A stretch of DNA of 64,000 bases, from positions 10,965,934 through 11,029,933 of the forward strand of contig JACMZG010001913.1 of the NCBI GenBank assembly GCA_018340805.1, in the 5' to 3' direction. Below the pieces are notes generated by a model that was not told the DNA's origin, did no database searches, and saw nothing but the letters and a program-made list of their open reading frames with translations. A program made the position numbers and the translations under genes. The stretch is from Microvelia longipes (taxonomy: Eukaryota; Arthropoda; Insecta; Hemiptera; Veliidae). This document shows, one piece after another, positions 30,902-42,879 of this stretch (the stretch's first letter is position 1; each line of letters begins with the position of its first letter).

Positions 30902-31688
30902 ACGACTTAAAAATACTGAAAACATGGTTAGATCAAAATGAACTGACACTAAACATCGCAAAAACTAATTTTATAACTTTTGCCCCTAATGAATGTTTTA
31001 TTCCTAACATACAACTAGTTAAACTCCACCAAACTGAATGCACAAACTCTGAAAGCTGTGAATGTCCTGAAATCAACAGAGTAAAGGAAGCGAAATATTT
31101 AGGTATTACGCTGGATCAGTGCATGACCTGGAAACCTCATTTAAAGCAACTGACAAATAAATTAAAACCTTTAAAACACTTATTCATTCGCATTCGACCT
31201 TTTGCCACAAGAAATCAATTAAAAATACTATATTACGGACTGGTCGACTCAATCATTCGATACGGTATTTTGTCCTGGGGATCTGTGACAGAGAACCACA
31301 AAAAGTCTGTTGTCATTTAACAGAAATCATTTATGAGGATTATTTTAAACAAAAAAAAGTTAGAACACTCAGAACCATTATTTAAAAAAATGTATATATT
31401 AAATGTAGACCAAATGATACAGGCTGCGTACTTATCAATTATATAACTCAAGTACACAAAAACATGAGTAGTATAGAAGTATTACTACATGGTATTAATA
31501 CGAGAAGTATGGCATTACAATTGTTGACAGTTCCATACTGCCGCACTAGCACTGCTCAAAGGCACTGGTACTACCAAGGGATTGTGTGGTTCAAGAACCT
31601 TCCTCAAGAAATTAAATTATTGGATAAACTAGATAATTTTAAAAAGCATATAAAAGAATACTTAATAAAAAAAAACCTCTGTAAATAA
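30902..31688 (+). pseudogene. 5'-truncated LINE reverse transcriptase C-terminus (CR1/Jockey-like)
   Basis: Encodes the region after the catalytic RT core: LKILKTWLDQNELTLNIAKT, then a Cys-containing linker, YLGITLDQCMTWKPHLKQL, LKILYYGLVDSIIRYGILSWGS. The 'YLGI.LD..W..H' and 'L...YY.L..S..RYGI..WG' blocks are typical of CR1/Jockey-type non-LTR elements. A stop at 31318-31320 is followed in frame by QKSFMRIILNKKK to about 31446. A frameshift then moves to the frame ending 31688, with the C-terminal 'GIVWFKNLPQEIK' block. The ATG at 30892 is in flanking DNA, not the element. Clade assignment is tentative. Confidence 0.8.
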
Positions 31689-31998
31689 AGAATTTATAAC
31701 TATTAAATAATATCATTAAATTAAATTGATTGATAAATGATAATAATAATAAATATTAAATATTATAAATTATATAATATAATTTTAAATATGATTACAA
31801 ACGAAATTAGTGTTAAAAATGTAAATAAATAAACAATAATATATATTATAGGTAAATATTATAATTATAAAAGTGTAATATTAAGTCAACGCCTGTTCAG
31901 CTCAGGCCTAGGGGCCATCATGAACAGGCTAATCTTTAAATAATTTACTTTGTAATTTTAATTAATTTATTAATTAAAGATAATTTAAAAAAAAAAAA
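31689..31998 (+). mobile_element. LINE 3'UTR with stem-loop and poly(A)
   Basis: AT-rich 3'UTR containing a stem GCCTGTTCA (31891-31899) / TGAACAGGC (31921-31929) around a loop with CTCAGGCC..GGGGCCATCA, and a terminal A12 tract at 31987-31998. The poly(A) joins directly to the resumed family B sequence. Confidence 0.75.
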
Positions 31999-32180
31999 TT
32001 CCTTTGAAAAATACTGACAAAATGAGTTACGTGCAGTGCTTGACAATTGAGTAACTGCTTAGATTCTAATGCATGAACCGGAATCTTGATTCTACATGAA
32101 CGGATGAATGCATGAACGGAAACATGCACTCTAAATGAAATTCGCCCGACAGCGGACCACCGCGCCGGAATTATTTGTAT
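31999..32180 (+). repeat. Family B copy, downstream part after the LINE
   Basis: 'CCTTTGAAAAATACTGACAA...AATGAGTTACGTGCAGTGC' continues the match to 46641-46840, through 'GAAATTCGCCCGACAGCGG' and 'CACCGCGCCGGAATTATTT'. Confidence 0.75.
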
Positions 32181-32859
32181 TATTGCTTTTGTAAAACTAG
32201 ATTGTATTGTTGTATTGTATTTTATAATGTTGTTTTGTTGTTGTTTTGTAATATTTTGTATTGTATATTTTGTATTTTAAAACTATTTCGTGATAAATAA
32301 AAAACGTTTTATTTATTTATTGATTTAGTACTACGAACGATTCTCGCGTATGCCCTTTTCTGTAAGACGGCACAACATTAGCATTCTAGTTATATAACTA
32401 CTCACTTGGGGATATTAAATCTCTTTAATTTCATACCGATAATACGTAAGAGCCACAAAAGTTTATATTTTAAGCAGATGGTGCCTTTCTGTCTGACTGT
32501 TGCATCTAAATGACCAGATGGTGTCAAGCCAGTAGGACGTCCTTAATAGTAGGGACAACCTCATTAGTCATATCCCACGAGGAAGGGTCGGAAACACCGC
32601 GTCCTAACACCCTCAATCTTTAAGTTGCAATAAAACTCATTAATTTTAAAATTGGACCTACTTGCTTACTGATTTCACCCCTAAGCCTGAACATACTTAA
32701 ATGATATCATTACATAGTGTCTATTCGAGAGGGGACTTCAATTAAGTTTGGGCTTTACCAAGCAGGATCATCTGGAGCAGATTTTCTACTTGTACGAACA
32801 TAAAAGCAACCGATTCCTGTTTTGTGTTTACTCAACCGCTAACTGTTTAAAGACTTCTT

Positions 32860-33180
32860 TTTATCTCGTTATTACAGCATATTATAGCGAAGTTTTTATC
32901 ACGTTATTATTGCATATCATAACAAAATTTTTATCACGTTATTATAGCATATCATAACGAAGTTTTTATCTCGTTATTATAGCATATCATAGCGAAGTTT
33001 TTATCACGTTATTATAGCATATCATAACGAAGTTTTATCTCGTTATTACAGCAAATTATAGCGAAATTTTTATCACGTTATTATAGCATATCATAACGAA
33101 GTTTTTATCACGTTATTGTAGCATATCATAGCGAAGTTTTTATCACGTTATTATAGCATTTCGTAACGAAGTTTTTACCA
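32860..33180. repeat. 35 bp minisatellite, about 9 units
   Basis: Unit approximately TTATCACGTTATTATAGCAT plus ATCATAACGAAGTTT. Variants TCTCGTT/TCACGTT and ATAACG/ATAGCG alternate. Confidence 0.9.
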
Positions 33181-33248
33181 TTATTTTGTTCTACTAGCGT
33201 ATTTTGTAGGAGGTAATTTTTTTAAATGGGGGAACTCGCGAAGTAAGA

Positions 33249-33270
33249 ATATACATATACATACACACAC

Positions 33271-33350
<80 letters not shown>

Positions 33351-33359
33351 TGTATATAT
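33249..33359. repeat. (AT)n microsatellite
   Basis: Short ATAC/ACAC lead followed by about 80 bp of AT dinucleotides. Confidence 0.95.
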
Positions 33360-33360
33360 A

Positions 33361-33560
33361 AGCTTTGAAAAATTGTCTTTTTTTGCACACGACCTACAGG
33401 GAACGACTTATTACAAGAAAACTTGAATTTGTGCGATTTTCTAATATTTTGAGCGAGCTCACACATATGAATAATTTAAGGTATATTTTCAGAAAAAATT
33501 TGGTTTGAAGTAGAACAAAATGAGTAACATTTTTAGGCCAGACTCTTGGACTATCTGTAT
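33361..33560 (+). repeat. Family C single-arm copy
   Basis: 'GCTTTGAAAAATTGTC', 'CACACGACCTACAGGGAACG' and 'AGGTATATTTTCAGAAAAAA', with 'TTGGTTTGAAGTAGAACAAA', follow the same order as in 26830-27070 and 60960-61210. Confidence 0.7.
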
Positions 33561-34309
33561 TTAAAGTAATACAGGTGGTTACAATATAAAATACAAGGTG
33601 GTTCATTTCAAATACATAACCTTGATTAACTCAGTTTCGTGTGCTGATAAAATTGATATCCACCCCCACCAGGTGTAGATTGGTATAAACTCCTTAAACT
33701 GTGTCATATTTCAAACAGTTTAAAACCCATATAATGAAATTCCAGTGATTGTTTCCCGAACTATCGTTAGACATACATAAGAACTATTACCCATTTATGA
33801 TTAAAAATAAGCATACTGGTACTCCAGAATTCATCACTTTTAATACATTTCATGGATAAAATTAACGAAATTTATCGATATTGTTATCAAATTGTCCAGG
33901 ATTACACAGCTTCAGAAGTAATCTATATAAAGGTAATCTATAATTTTATTTTATTTATCTATAATTTTAGTCTATAAGTTTCCGTCATGGAAGGGAGTAA
34001 ATTTTAAATTTCAAAATTTACCACTTCCCTCCACAATCAAATTTTCTCGTTTTATAGAAGCATCTAAGTTAGTGATACTTAAATCGAAGTTTACAGTACT
34101 ACCATTTTTGTTCCACTGGTATATCCAAATTGGGAAAGGTGTATATTTTGAAAATTTTAATTTTTCTATGGAAAAATTGTCTAAAGAGTCTTATTAAACT
34201 ATTAAACAATCTTATAAAGAATAATTTATTTTCGAAAAATTGAAATTAGGCCGACTTTACTCTTCGTTCGTTTTTCAAACATTGCAGTTTTTTAGTATTG
34301 ACATTAAAA

Positions 34310-34575
34310 TGAAAAAAATAGGTACGGGGTATTTTAACTTTTCCTTACCACATCGGACTCGCTACGCTCATCCATCCTACTTCGGACTCGCATCGCTCGT
34401 CCTCAGAATGTAGAATTCGACAAATTTACCCTGCAGCATGACCTTAGTCTCGCTTTGCTCGTCCTTAGATAGTAAATATATCCGTTTAATTCTCAGTTAC
34501 CAGCAGTTACCCATCCTGGCACTGACCAAGCTAGAAAATGTTCTGAGGTACCCCATAACCGATTTTATGTTTCAA
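34310..34575 (-). repeat. Family A 3' fragment, minus strand, plus a small plus-strand end
   Basis: 'GGTACGGGGTATTTTAAC' to 'CCTGGCACTGACCAAGC' is the reverse complement of the family 3' third, with a 5S-like remnant at 34496-34530. From 34540 'TTCTGAGGTACCCCATAACC' is a plus-strand 3' end, so two copies meet tail to tail. Confidence 0.65.
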
Positions 34576-34689
34576 TTAATTATTATTGACATCAATTGTG
34601 AGTCACCTAGTCAATATAAATGAAATTGACTAAACAAAATGAGCAAGCAAAATGCTAAATGACATAAGGATTAGTCAAACCACATCACC

Positions 34690-35090
34690 TAAGTTAGGGT
34701 CAACCGACCCCAAAAGGGTTGGTCGTCCCCCATCCCATCTGAGTTGGTCAACCCATTCCATCTATATTGGCCAACCTATCCCACCTGGGTTAGTCAACCC
34801 ACTCTATCAATGTTGACCAACCCATCCCATCTGGGTTAGTCAACCCACTCTATCAATGTTGACCAACCCATCCCATCTGGGTTAGTCAACCCACTCTATC
34901 AATGTTGACCAACCCATCCAATCTGGGTTGGTCAACCCATTCCATCTATGTTAGCCAAACCATCCTATCTGGGTTGGTCAACCCATTCCATCTATGTAGC
35001 CAAACCATCCTATCTGGGTTGGTCAACCCATTCCATCTATGTTGGCCAACCCATCCCATCTGGGTAGGTCAACCCACCCCCACTGCCAAC
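34690..35090. repeat. 46 bp minisatellite with internal palindrome
   Basis: Units such as GGTTAGTCAACCCACTCTAT plus CAATGTTGACCAACCCATCC plus CATCTG. The junction TGGGTTGGTCAACCCA is a perfect palindrome apart from its centre. About 8-9 units; later units vary at CTCTATCAATG / TTCCATCTATG. Confidence 0.9.
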
Positions 35091-35575
35091 CCGGCCCTTA
35101 TTGGATTATTTCCTTTAACAATCTGCATGGAATCCTTATTGAACATATTAACAAACTTCAGCTATATTAATTTAAACTAAATCTCTCATTACAGTCTATA
35201 TTGTTTCCTCTATAGACTCTGTTGTTGCCATTTAAAGCTACATAAATGAACAAATGGATATGACACAACTAGTAACAATCATAGTTACCTTATACTTGAT
35301 ATCAAGTCTAGTGTTATTAAGTTACATTTAATTGACGACTTTACTCGTCATCTGGGTCTATTGTCCCTTTACACAGGTGCTTAGGGGGATTCAAATAATT
35401 AGGAAGAGGGGTTTGAAGCAGCACAAGCATTATTATCCCTTATCTTAAGTCAACTTAATCATATTTGATCTTCTTCCAATTTGTCAATCCAACTAGAAGA
35501 TGAACCGACTTTACATAATTGCCCCATATAATGATTTCTATTTAAAAACTCCATTCTTTACCCTGCATCTTGGTT

Positions 35576-36310
35576 ACTGAGAGGAAAATTCAATACTTGA
35601 TTTTTCTGGTGTCATCTTGTAGAATCATTTTTAAACAGATTAGGAAACTATCAATTTTAGATCAACTAACGGTGTTTATTAACATTACTGCTACGACGCT
35701 TTATATAATGTAGACTAACATTATCGCTTCTATATGCTTTATATAATGTAGACTAACATTATTGCTTCTATATGCTTTATATAATGTAGACTAACATCTT
35801 CTATATGCTTTATATAATGTACTAACATTATTGCTTCTATATGCTTTATATAATGTAGACTAACATTAATGCTTCTATATGCTTCTATATGCTTTATTAA
35901 TGTAGACTAACATTATGCTTCTATATGCTTCTAACATTATTGCTTCTATATGCTTTATATACTGTAGACTAACATTATTACGCTTCTATATTATGCTTTA
36001 TATAATGTAAATTAACATAATTGCTTTATATGCTTTATATATGTATATATATATATAATGTAAATTAACAATATTGCTTCTATATGCTTTATATATAATG
36101 TAAATTAACAATATTGCTTCTATATGCTTTATATCTGAGAGGAAAATACAATACTTGATTTTTCTGGTGTCACCTTGTAGAATCATTTTGAAACAGAATA
36201 GGAAACATTCAATTTTAGATCAACTAACAGTGTTTATTAACCTTACTGCTACCACGCATGTATAATGTAGACTGACATTATTGCTTCTATATGCTTTATA
36301 TAATGTAAAT
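35576..36310. repeat. 38 bp minisatellite framed by a duplicated 130 bp segment
   Basis: Unit GTAGACTAACATTATTGCTT plus CTATATGCTTTATATAAT, about 13 degenerate copies between 35690 and 36120. The flank 'CTGAGAGGAAAATTCAATAC...CAACTAACGGTGTTTATTAAC' at 35576-35700 is repeated at 36135-36255 and is again followed by the same unit, so the array was duplicated with its flank. Confidence 0.85.
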
Positions 36311-36919
36311 TAACATTGATTGAGATAAAGGTCGGAAAGATATACTGAGCCTTTGTATGTCCAAAAACTTAGTCAGTGAAAGTGAAGGCGGTGACCCGAA
36401 TAACGTAATTGACTAGGAACGAAGTGCTGTAGTCATTTTAGCTCATTTTAGCTAAAACGCTAAAATGAACCTACGGGTTTAAGCGTAAAAAAATAAATAA
36501 AAAATAATAATAATTACGAAGCGAAGCGATGTAATAATTAAATAAATTAATATTTACTATAGGACTGTAGTCATCATTAATCGTAATTACATATAAATAT
36601 TATCAAAAATATGATCTGAAACGATGTCATTTGATGAAGTAAGACGGTGTAGCAATATTTTTGATATTTCAATGCTTTACTATCTGCAAAGGACACAGGG
36701 AAATATAACACAAGAATAATAGAGAATCCTATTACTATAAATGCTATTTTAAATATACATAAAATAATTCCGTTTAAATTCCAATAAAAAGGAAATGCCC
36801 AGCACATTTTAAGTTACATTGCTCGATTTACAAAACATTGCTTTAACGATTTACTAAAACTTCCCTAACATTTTCGTTTTCGGGTGTTAAATAGTGCAAA
36901 GGGGTCTGTGTGAGAAAAA

Positions 36920-36995
36920 AATTCTAGAGTGGAGGTGCTCACGCCCAGCGAATTCCCTTTGGATCGCGTGCTGTCTTTCTTTGCAATTAGTTTCT
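36920..36995 (+). repeat. Family B core fragment
   Basis: 'TGGAGGTGCTCACGCCCAGCGAATTCCCTTTGGATCGCGTGC' matches the family B core. It abuts the next minisatellite. Confidence 0.5.
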
Positions 36996-36997
36996 TT

Positions 36998-37316
36998 CTT
37001 AAGATGCCGTTTTATACTTCATACCCTGAGAATTATACTTTTATACTTTATACCCTGAGTTTTATACTTCATACCCTTCATACCTTGTTTTATACTTCAT
37101 ACTCTGAGAATTATACTTTTATACTTCATACCCTGAGTTTTATACTTCATACCCTTCATACCTTGTTTTATACTTCGTACTCTGAGAATAATACTTTTAT
37201 ACTTCATACCCTGAGTTTTATACTTCATACCCTTCATACCTTGTTTTATACTTCATACCCTGAGTTTTATACTTCATACCCTTTATACCTTGTTTACTTA
37301 TACTTCATACGCTGAG
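36998..37316. repeat. 78 bp higher-order minisatellite of TTTATACTTCATACC words
   Basis: Units combine 'TTTATACTTCATACCCTGAG', 'AATTATACTTTTATAC' and 'CCCTTCATACCTTG', repeating every 78 bp (CTGAG at 37026, 37104, and so on). 78 is a multiple of three, which explains the 128-codon frame at 36929-37315; I do not consider it a gene. Confidence 0.85.
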
Positions 37317-37329
37317 AATTAACGTTATT

Positions 37330-37590
37330 ATTTATTGTAATAATAATAAAATGATAATGCCCGTTTAGAGCCTTGCGGCACATCAGGGATAACCCCTGCG
37401 GGAACCAACTTCGGGTGGTAGTTGCAACCGTTACGCTCAAAGTGCGTATTTTAAAGTTGGCGAAAATTCGTCTTAACAATAATTTTATATAAACTGAGAG
37501 CGTATCCTGGGATGCGAACTCAGACCTCCGTGGTGTCAAAGGTCAGAGTAAAGACTAACGCTCTGACGAATCGACCACGGAGGCGGTTTT
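37330..37590 (-). mobile_element. tRNA-derived SINE, copy 1 (minus strand)
   Basis: On the minus strand: CCGTGGTCGATTCGTCAGAGC (box A region, 37560-37580) and GAGTTCGCATCCC (box B, 37509-37521), then a body with 'GTTGGTTCCCGCAGGGGTTATCCCT' and 'GGCTCTAAACGGGCATTAT', ending in a TTATTATTA tail. The body matches the copies at 60165 and 62877. Confidence 0.7.
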
Positions 37591-37734
37591 ATACTTAATA
37601 TTTTTATAGAACTAATTTAAAGCTTAATTATTGCTAAGCTGTGAAATGTTTTGGTGTTTCGTTTAAAATATTATATAACAGCCTTTAGCTTTGAGCCCTT
37701 TTAGTTTTAAAATCTAGAACTAGTTTTATTTCAG

Positions 37735-37985
37735 AATAATAAAAATAAGTCTCTCCACTGATGTATTATTTATTTAAAATAAAGCATAACCGGTTTTATA
37801 ATAAAGCCAACCTAAGGTTTTACCTTTTGATTTTAGCCTCTTGTAATGTTTTTGTACTTTTATTTTTTTACTCATTTGTTTGTTAGGCGCTGATGATGAC
37901 CTTTAGTTGGTTGAAAGCCGGTTATTCTTTATTATAAATAAATAATACATCAGTGGAGAGACTTATTTTATTATTCTGATCATGA
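37735..37985. mobile_element. Inverted-arm element with CTGATGA..GAAA signature
   Basis: Arms 37735-37795 (AATAAGTCTCTCCACTGATG...ATAACCGGTTTT) and 37913-37978 (AAAGCCGGTTATTC...CATCAGTGGAGAGACTTATT) are inverted. Between them is CTGATGA (37890-37896), an ACC/GGT stem and GAAA (37913-37916). The tail GATGAACTCCTCTAGCGCTC (37984 on) matches the tail of 3544-4122. Confidence 0.65.
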
Positions 37986-38747
37986 TGAACTCCTCTAGCG
38001 CTCATACTTTGAATCCTAGTTTTATTTGCCTCGTATCCCCAAACACACAGGAACCACTTTACCACACACTTCATTAGCGGATTTTTCTCAAAGGAAATTC
38101 GCTAAAAATTCTGTTAGAATATTAAAAGAACGATTTTCAGAGAGAACATCGTGTTAGGATGCCCCCTGGAGAATATGATCTCCGTTCACTGCCTCTATGA
38201 TATCCACTTTCGTATCTATTATTCATAAAAAGATAAGGCTTTAGACCTTCTTCAGTCCTTATAGAGTTTAAAATGGAGAAGCAAAATGGAAAATGGTTTG
38301 TTGGAAACCATAATGGCATGACTATAAAGTTAAACAACTATAACAACCCTGTATAAGCAGCCAGGGTTGTTCAGACTACATAAACAGTTACTATGTATGG
38401 TTTCTTACTGGTAAATGTTTTAATAATGTAGTATGATTGCTTGTGGTTTATATGTCCCTTGTGTATGTTGTCTATTCGTTAAAGTTAAGTAGACTTGATT
38501 TTAAACTTCATATTTAGTTTATGTTTAACCACCTCTTGAGAGATGCTACGGTATTATGAGATAAAACATAATCATTAAAGATAATTTCGAGGCATCTTTG
38601 TTTCATGGATTCTTATGAACTTTAACATTAGTCAGGATCCTAGTATACGGTCTCCTTTGCACCAAAAGTATTATATAAGGTTTGGAATATAAACTAGAGT
38701 AGACTACTCTAATCAGCACTACTCTTCTTTCCACTCAAATTTTTAAT

Positions 38748-39045
38748 TTTCCTTATTTGTATCGTAGGTATATAGGAAAAGTATTGTGTTTGCGAAAAAA
38801 AAAATCCGAAACCGCTACGTCACCGAAATTATCCGTTTCAGATGTACTTAAACCCTCCTGAGTGGTTTTCACAAAGTTGTCTGTCTGTATGTGTGTGTGT
38901 ATCTTCTTATTATTATGTATGTCTGAGAACATCGTATCACGAGAGTTTAACCTTGTCACAATTTTTATTTTTTAATTATCTATATTGAATAAATTAATTA
39001 AAATTCTGAAAAGTTCCGAGGTACCCCATACCCGACTTTTTATTA
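38748..39045 (+). repeat. Family A copy with large internal deletion
   Basis: 5' hairpin and TG tract (38748-38905), then only the 3' end ('TTCCGAGGTACCCCATACCC', 39011-39030) and a T-run. Confidence 0.75.
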
Positions 39046-39104
39046 TAGAGTAATTTAGAGTTAACTCTGGTTTAGATGCGTGCATCATTAGGAAAAGAAA
39101 AAGA

Positions 39105-39375
39105 ATCGAATACTAGGTACCGCAAAACATTTCCTCATTACTTCAGACAAGCTTCGCTCGTTCTCAAACAGTAAATACATTTGTTTTATTACCAGCAGTC
39201 AGCCATCCAGGCACTGACCTTAATCGACGCACCTTACCTTTTATGATTAAACAAAACCTGCAAATATACTTCCCGCATTTAAACTAAACTTAGTATACGA
39301 ATTTATTACATTATTAGGGTACACTTGTACCAAATTTCAGTTAAATTAAATAATTTCTCCATTTATTACAATTAA
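39105..39375 (-). repeat. Family A 3' fragment, minus strand
   Basis: Includes 'GACAAGCTTCGCTCGTTCTC' and a 5S-like segment (about 39198-39248, 'CATCCAGGCACTGACC'). It ends near the 'TAATTTCTCCATTTATTACAAT' block. Confidence 0.7.
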
Positions 39376-40080
39376 AAAAAAAACGTTTTTTTGAGGTAGT
39401 ACGTAATTGAACACTTTATTGGACCGTTTTTAGGATGAGAAGCCAATCATTATTGTTATAGGAGGTTATTTAGTACTTTTCACCTCCGAGGACAATAATG
39501 AATGTAAAAAAAACTCCTAGGACGTAAAAGTAATTCATATATTACCGCCATTACTGTAATGTAGCGTGTTCAAAAAACAATCTGTGTTAAACCTTCATGA
39601 GTTTTCTTTAAAAACGTTTATTTTGTTTCTGTTTTTGTTCGTAGACTATTTTTTTCGTTTTTAAAAGGTGTTCTAATTGACAATTTTTGTGTGATTATTT
39701 GTAAAGCTTTTACATTTTTGAGTAAAAGTGTGAAGCTATGGATGAATTTAATGACGACGATAATACGGAGTTAGTTGGACGTTTGTTTTTTTTCAAATTA
39801 AGTAGTTTATTTAATGAGTGCTACCTCAAAAAAAATAGTGTATGCCATCCGGCTGAGAATGTCTTTATGTCTTGGCAATTTTTCCCGACTCGCTTCGCTC
39901 GTCGGTAAATCTAATTGCCGTGACATAAAGACACACTTCTCAGCCTTATGGCATAAATAACTATTACAAGTCATTTGATAAAAATTGAACCGTAAGTTGG
40001 TCTTTTACTTGATTTACATGCCTTCAAAATCTTAAACAGATCCACAATTGTCCCCTCCTTTTATGATTTAACAATATTTG
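39375..40080. other. Unassigned sequence with a short palindromic patch
   Basis: No gene seen. Around 39780-39990, 'CGACTCGCTTCGCTCGTC' resembles the family A GAAGCGAG motif, flanked by an inverted pair (GGCTGAGAATGTCTTTATGTC at 39850 and GACATAAAGACACACTTCTCAGCC at 39921), so a small foldback element of about 100 bp is likely. 'TTTTTTTGAGGTAGTACGTA' (39390) and 'AGTGCTACCTCAAAAAAAA' (39817) form a wider inverted pair of about 450 bp. Confidence 0.5.
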
Positions 40081-40089
40081 CTGAGTAAT

Positions 40090-40860
40090 GTCTCAGCAAA
40101 AACAGAAAAAATCAGAACTTTTCGGAACTTTTCCTCATCACATCGAATTCGCTACGCTAATCCTCCCTGCTTCAAACTCACTTCGCCCGTTCACAGAATA
40201 AACAATTCGCCAAATTTATCAGCAATACTTGTTCTCATGTAGTAAATACATCTGTTTTCATTCTCATCGGTCACCTATAGCAGCTTGGTCAGCATTGACC
40301 AAGCTCAATGCTGCTTAACTTTTATGATCCAATAAAAACCATAAATTCGCTTTTTGTAATAAAACGAAACTTGGTCTACTTATTTATTACGTAAAGAAAT
40401 ACACTTGTGCCAAATTTAATCTTAATTAAATTATTTTCCGGTTGTAAAAAAAAACGTACACAAGTCGATATAAATCGAACTAATGCTGATAATGATATAA
40501 AACTTGGGACCTATGTTATTCTAATACATGGCGTTTTATAATTTTTTAAAATGATTCCTGAGTCATTGTTGCGGGTTAATGACGTTATGAAACAATTATA
40601 TTTCGAATAGCACAACTACACCTAAACTGATTTTTGTGCAACGTTTCAACTCTCTAGTATGGATTCACTATAGGAGCAACGATAATAACAGACACACACA
40701 CACATACAAACAGACAACTTTGTAAAAACCTTTTAGGAGGCCTTAAAAACACCTGAAACGGATAAAACTGGTGCGACATCCTGATTTCGGATTTTTTTGC
40801 CTACACAATACTTTTCATATAAACCTACGGTATAAATGATGAAAAGTAAAAATAGGATGA
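40090..40860 (-). repeat. Family A copy, nearly complete, minus strand
   Basis: From the 3' end near 40105 through GAAGCGAG-like motifs, a 5S-like segment (40254-40330, with a small local duplication 'CAGCTTGGTCAGCATTGACC'), 'GACGTTATGAAAC', TG tract (as ACACAC) to the 5' hairpin at 40860. Confidence 0.8.
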
Positions 40861-41155
40861 GGAAAAATAATAATGAAGACAGCAGCCCGAGTTTTTGTTA
40901 GTTTAATTTATTACATCAAAGCTTTCGCACTAGCGATGCTTGGCATCCTCAGTGAATCTAATAAATAGCAAGTAAATTTTAGTTTACTAAAAACAAGTAA
41001 ACAAAACCATAAACCAATTACAAAAGAACAGAAATAAAAATATACATACCAAACAAGGCAAAAAACATTTCAAAACAAATGCAATTTGTTTTGAAATGCA
41101 GTCCGAGTTAGAAAAACTCGGACTGCTGTCTTCATTATTATTTTTCCTCATTAAA
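40860..41155. mobile_element. Inverted-arm element with CTGAGGATGCC..GC-GAAAGC signature
   Basis: Arms GAGGAAAAATAATAATGAAG plus ACAGCAGCCCGAGTTTTT (about 40858-40898) and the inverted AAAAACTCGGACTGCTGTCT plus TCATTATTATTTTTCCTC (about 41113-41150). The minus-strand signature CTGAGGA...GAAA is at 40923-40952. A further inverted pair (CAAATGCAATTTG region) sits at 41075-41095. Confidence 0.6.
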
Positions 41156-41204
41156 CTTTCAGTCCATAAAACTTAATTTTGAAAAATAGGATATAACACA
41201 CTCA

Positions 41205-41262
41205 CTTCTGTCATGACGGCTTTTCAAACTTAGACATGTTCTTCAGCAAGGAAACCTGAAAA
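41205..41262 (-). other. CTGAAGA - AAC/GTT - GAAAAGCCG signature
   Basis: On the minus strand CTGAAGA (41240-41246), ACATGTCTAAGTTT, GAAA (41222-41225) then AGCCGTCATGACAGAAG. It is a single arm, with no inverted partner seen. Confidence 0.35.
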
Positions 41263-41299
41263 CATTTAACAATATGAGCATCCAAGATGTTAGAAATTT

Positions 41300-42870
41300 G
41301 TAAGTTGATTCAATTCGATGTAAACAAACCAAACGCATTAGGAGGTATATAACCTGAATTTTTTTATGAATGACGTGTGACGTCATTGCAGGAATCAGTA
41401 TAGGGTTAACAATGAAAATTTACTATTTATTCCTGCAATTTAATATCCGCAACGTTGCGCTCAAAAGCCTTACAAAATTTAACAGTAAAGAAGTTTCTGA
41501 TTAGGCAAGAACGCAGAGGTAAAATTAATTAATCGTGAATTTCTTGATATAACTCAAAAAAAGGGTACAAAGTTTCCTATAAGGATATTCCACAATGATT
41601 TCCGGTTCTAATCGGAAGTCACTGTTATGAATAGTTGTTCATTTTGTTGAATAGTTTATTTATGTCAAAGAAAATTATACATATTATCTGGGGGCATTGT
41701 AGTACGTCCCCCCGACAAGTCTAGCGGTTAATGTTGTACCATCGTTTACTGGAAGCATCTCTAAGCTATATCACCCCCAAGTATCTTTAAGGATTTAAAA
41801 AAAATATATAATATTAATAGCAACTAAAAGATCTTGTGGAGCTGATCTACTGAATTTTATCTCTTTGCCATTCGAAGGTAATGTCATATGGAGACTCAAA
41901 ATTAGGCATTTTAACTATCAGCTTGATCACACGTGTCTGAATTTTTTTACACAGGTTAGTATAGGAGTTTCCCTACTTGGTTTATATATTAATTTACCTC
42001 TAGGGTAAACAATGACTGACCAAATAATTAAAATAAAATTTCAATATCCATTTAGCAAAAGTCTCTCAGCGGGTTACTTTATTCGTTAGCATTAATTAAC
42101 CAGCATCACATGTTTCCAAAATGATGTCAGCAATAATTATTTTCGATAATTGTAATAAATAGAAGGTTATTCATTATAAATACAAATATTAATCAGTTAT
42201 TGTATATAGAATATTCTTTCATCTTAAAGAAAAGTTTTGCGTAACTTTTCTTTATATAACTCTATTTTACATAACCGTTTATTAAATTTATTTCGAATAA
42301 AAATACTTGTGTCGAAATAAATTGATTAAAGTCTATTGTTGGAGTAAAAAAGAGCCGATGTAATTGAAACCTCTAGGGTAGCCCTTGCGAAAACTCCCTC
42401 CTTTTATATATTTAATTTTGATGAGGTTATAACCCTTAAAGTTAACAAGCATAACCTGTCTCTTTATATAACTATAACCTTCCGACCCAAAGAAATTATT
42501 TACATCAATAAACATTAATAATAAACAAACTTTTCTTTGGATAACTAAATCTGTGTAAAATTTCTCTTTTGTTAGAAACTTTAGTTTGTTATATTGATGT
42601 AGTTAAAACCTTTCGATAATAAGAAATGGTCCTATTACGTATTACTTAGTGTACTCTTCTTCTTCTTCATTATTGAAATAAAGATGGCGGACAATCTTTA
42701 GTAAAAACCTTATAAACCTAATTAATTTTAATTTTAATGGTTACTTTATGTATTAAGAGAAAATTGGAAGAATTTTTCAAGTGAAAGTTTATTTCAATTA
42801 AAATTTTCTATATAATACTAATAATAACAATGAATAAATACAAACTTAAAACTGGATTAGCAATTAATAT
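41300..42870. other. Mostly unique AT-rich sequence
   Basis: No convincing gene. A segment at 41920-41990 ('GTGTCTGAATTTTTTTACAC', 'GGAGTTTCCCTACTTGGTTT') is repeated at 59985-60050. The remaining sequence shows no terminal repeats or tandem arrays. Confidence 0.4.
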
Positions 42871-42879
42871 TAAGTTTTT

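Noticed and set aside
32860..33180. Regular short repeats as a possible CRISPR array
   Set aside because: The repeats are contiguous tandem units without unique spacers, in animal nuclear DNA.
36929..37315. 128-codon frame rich in FYTSYP
   Set aside because: Entirely explained by a 78 bp tandem repeat, a multiple of three.
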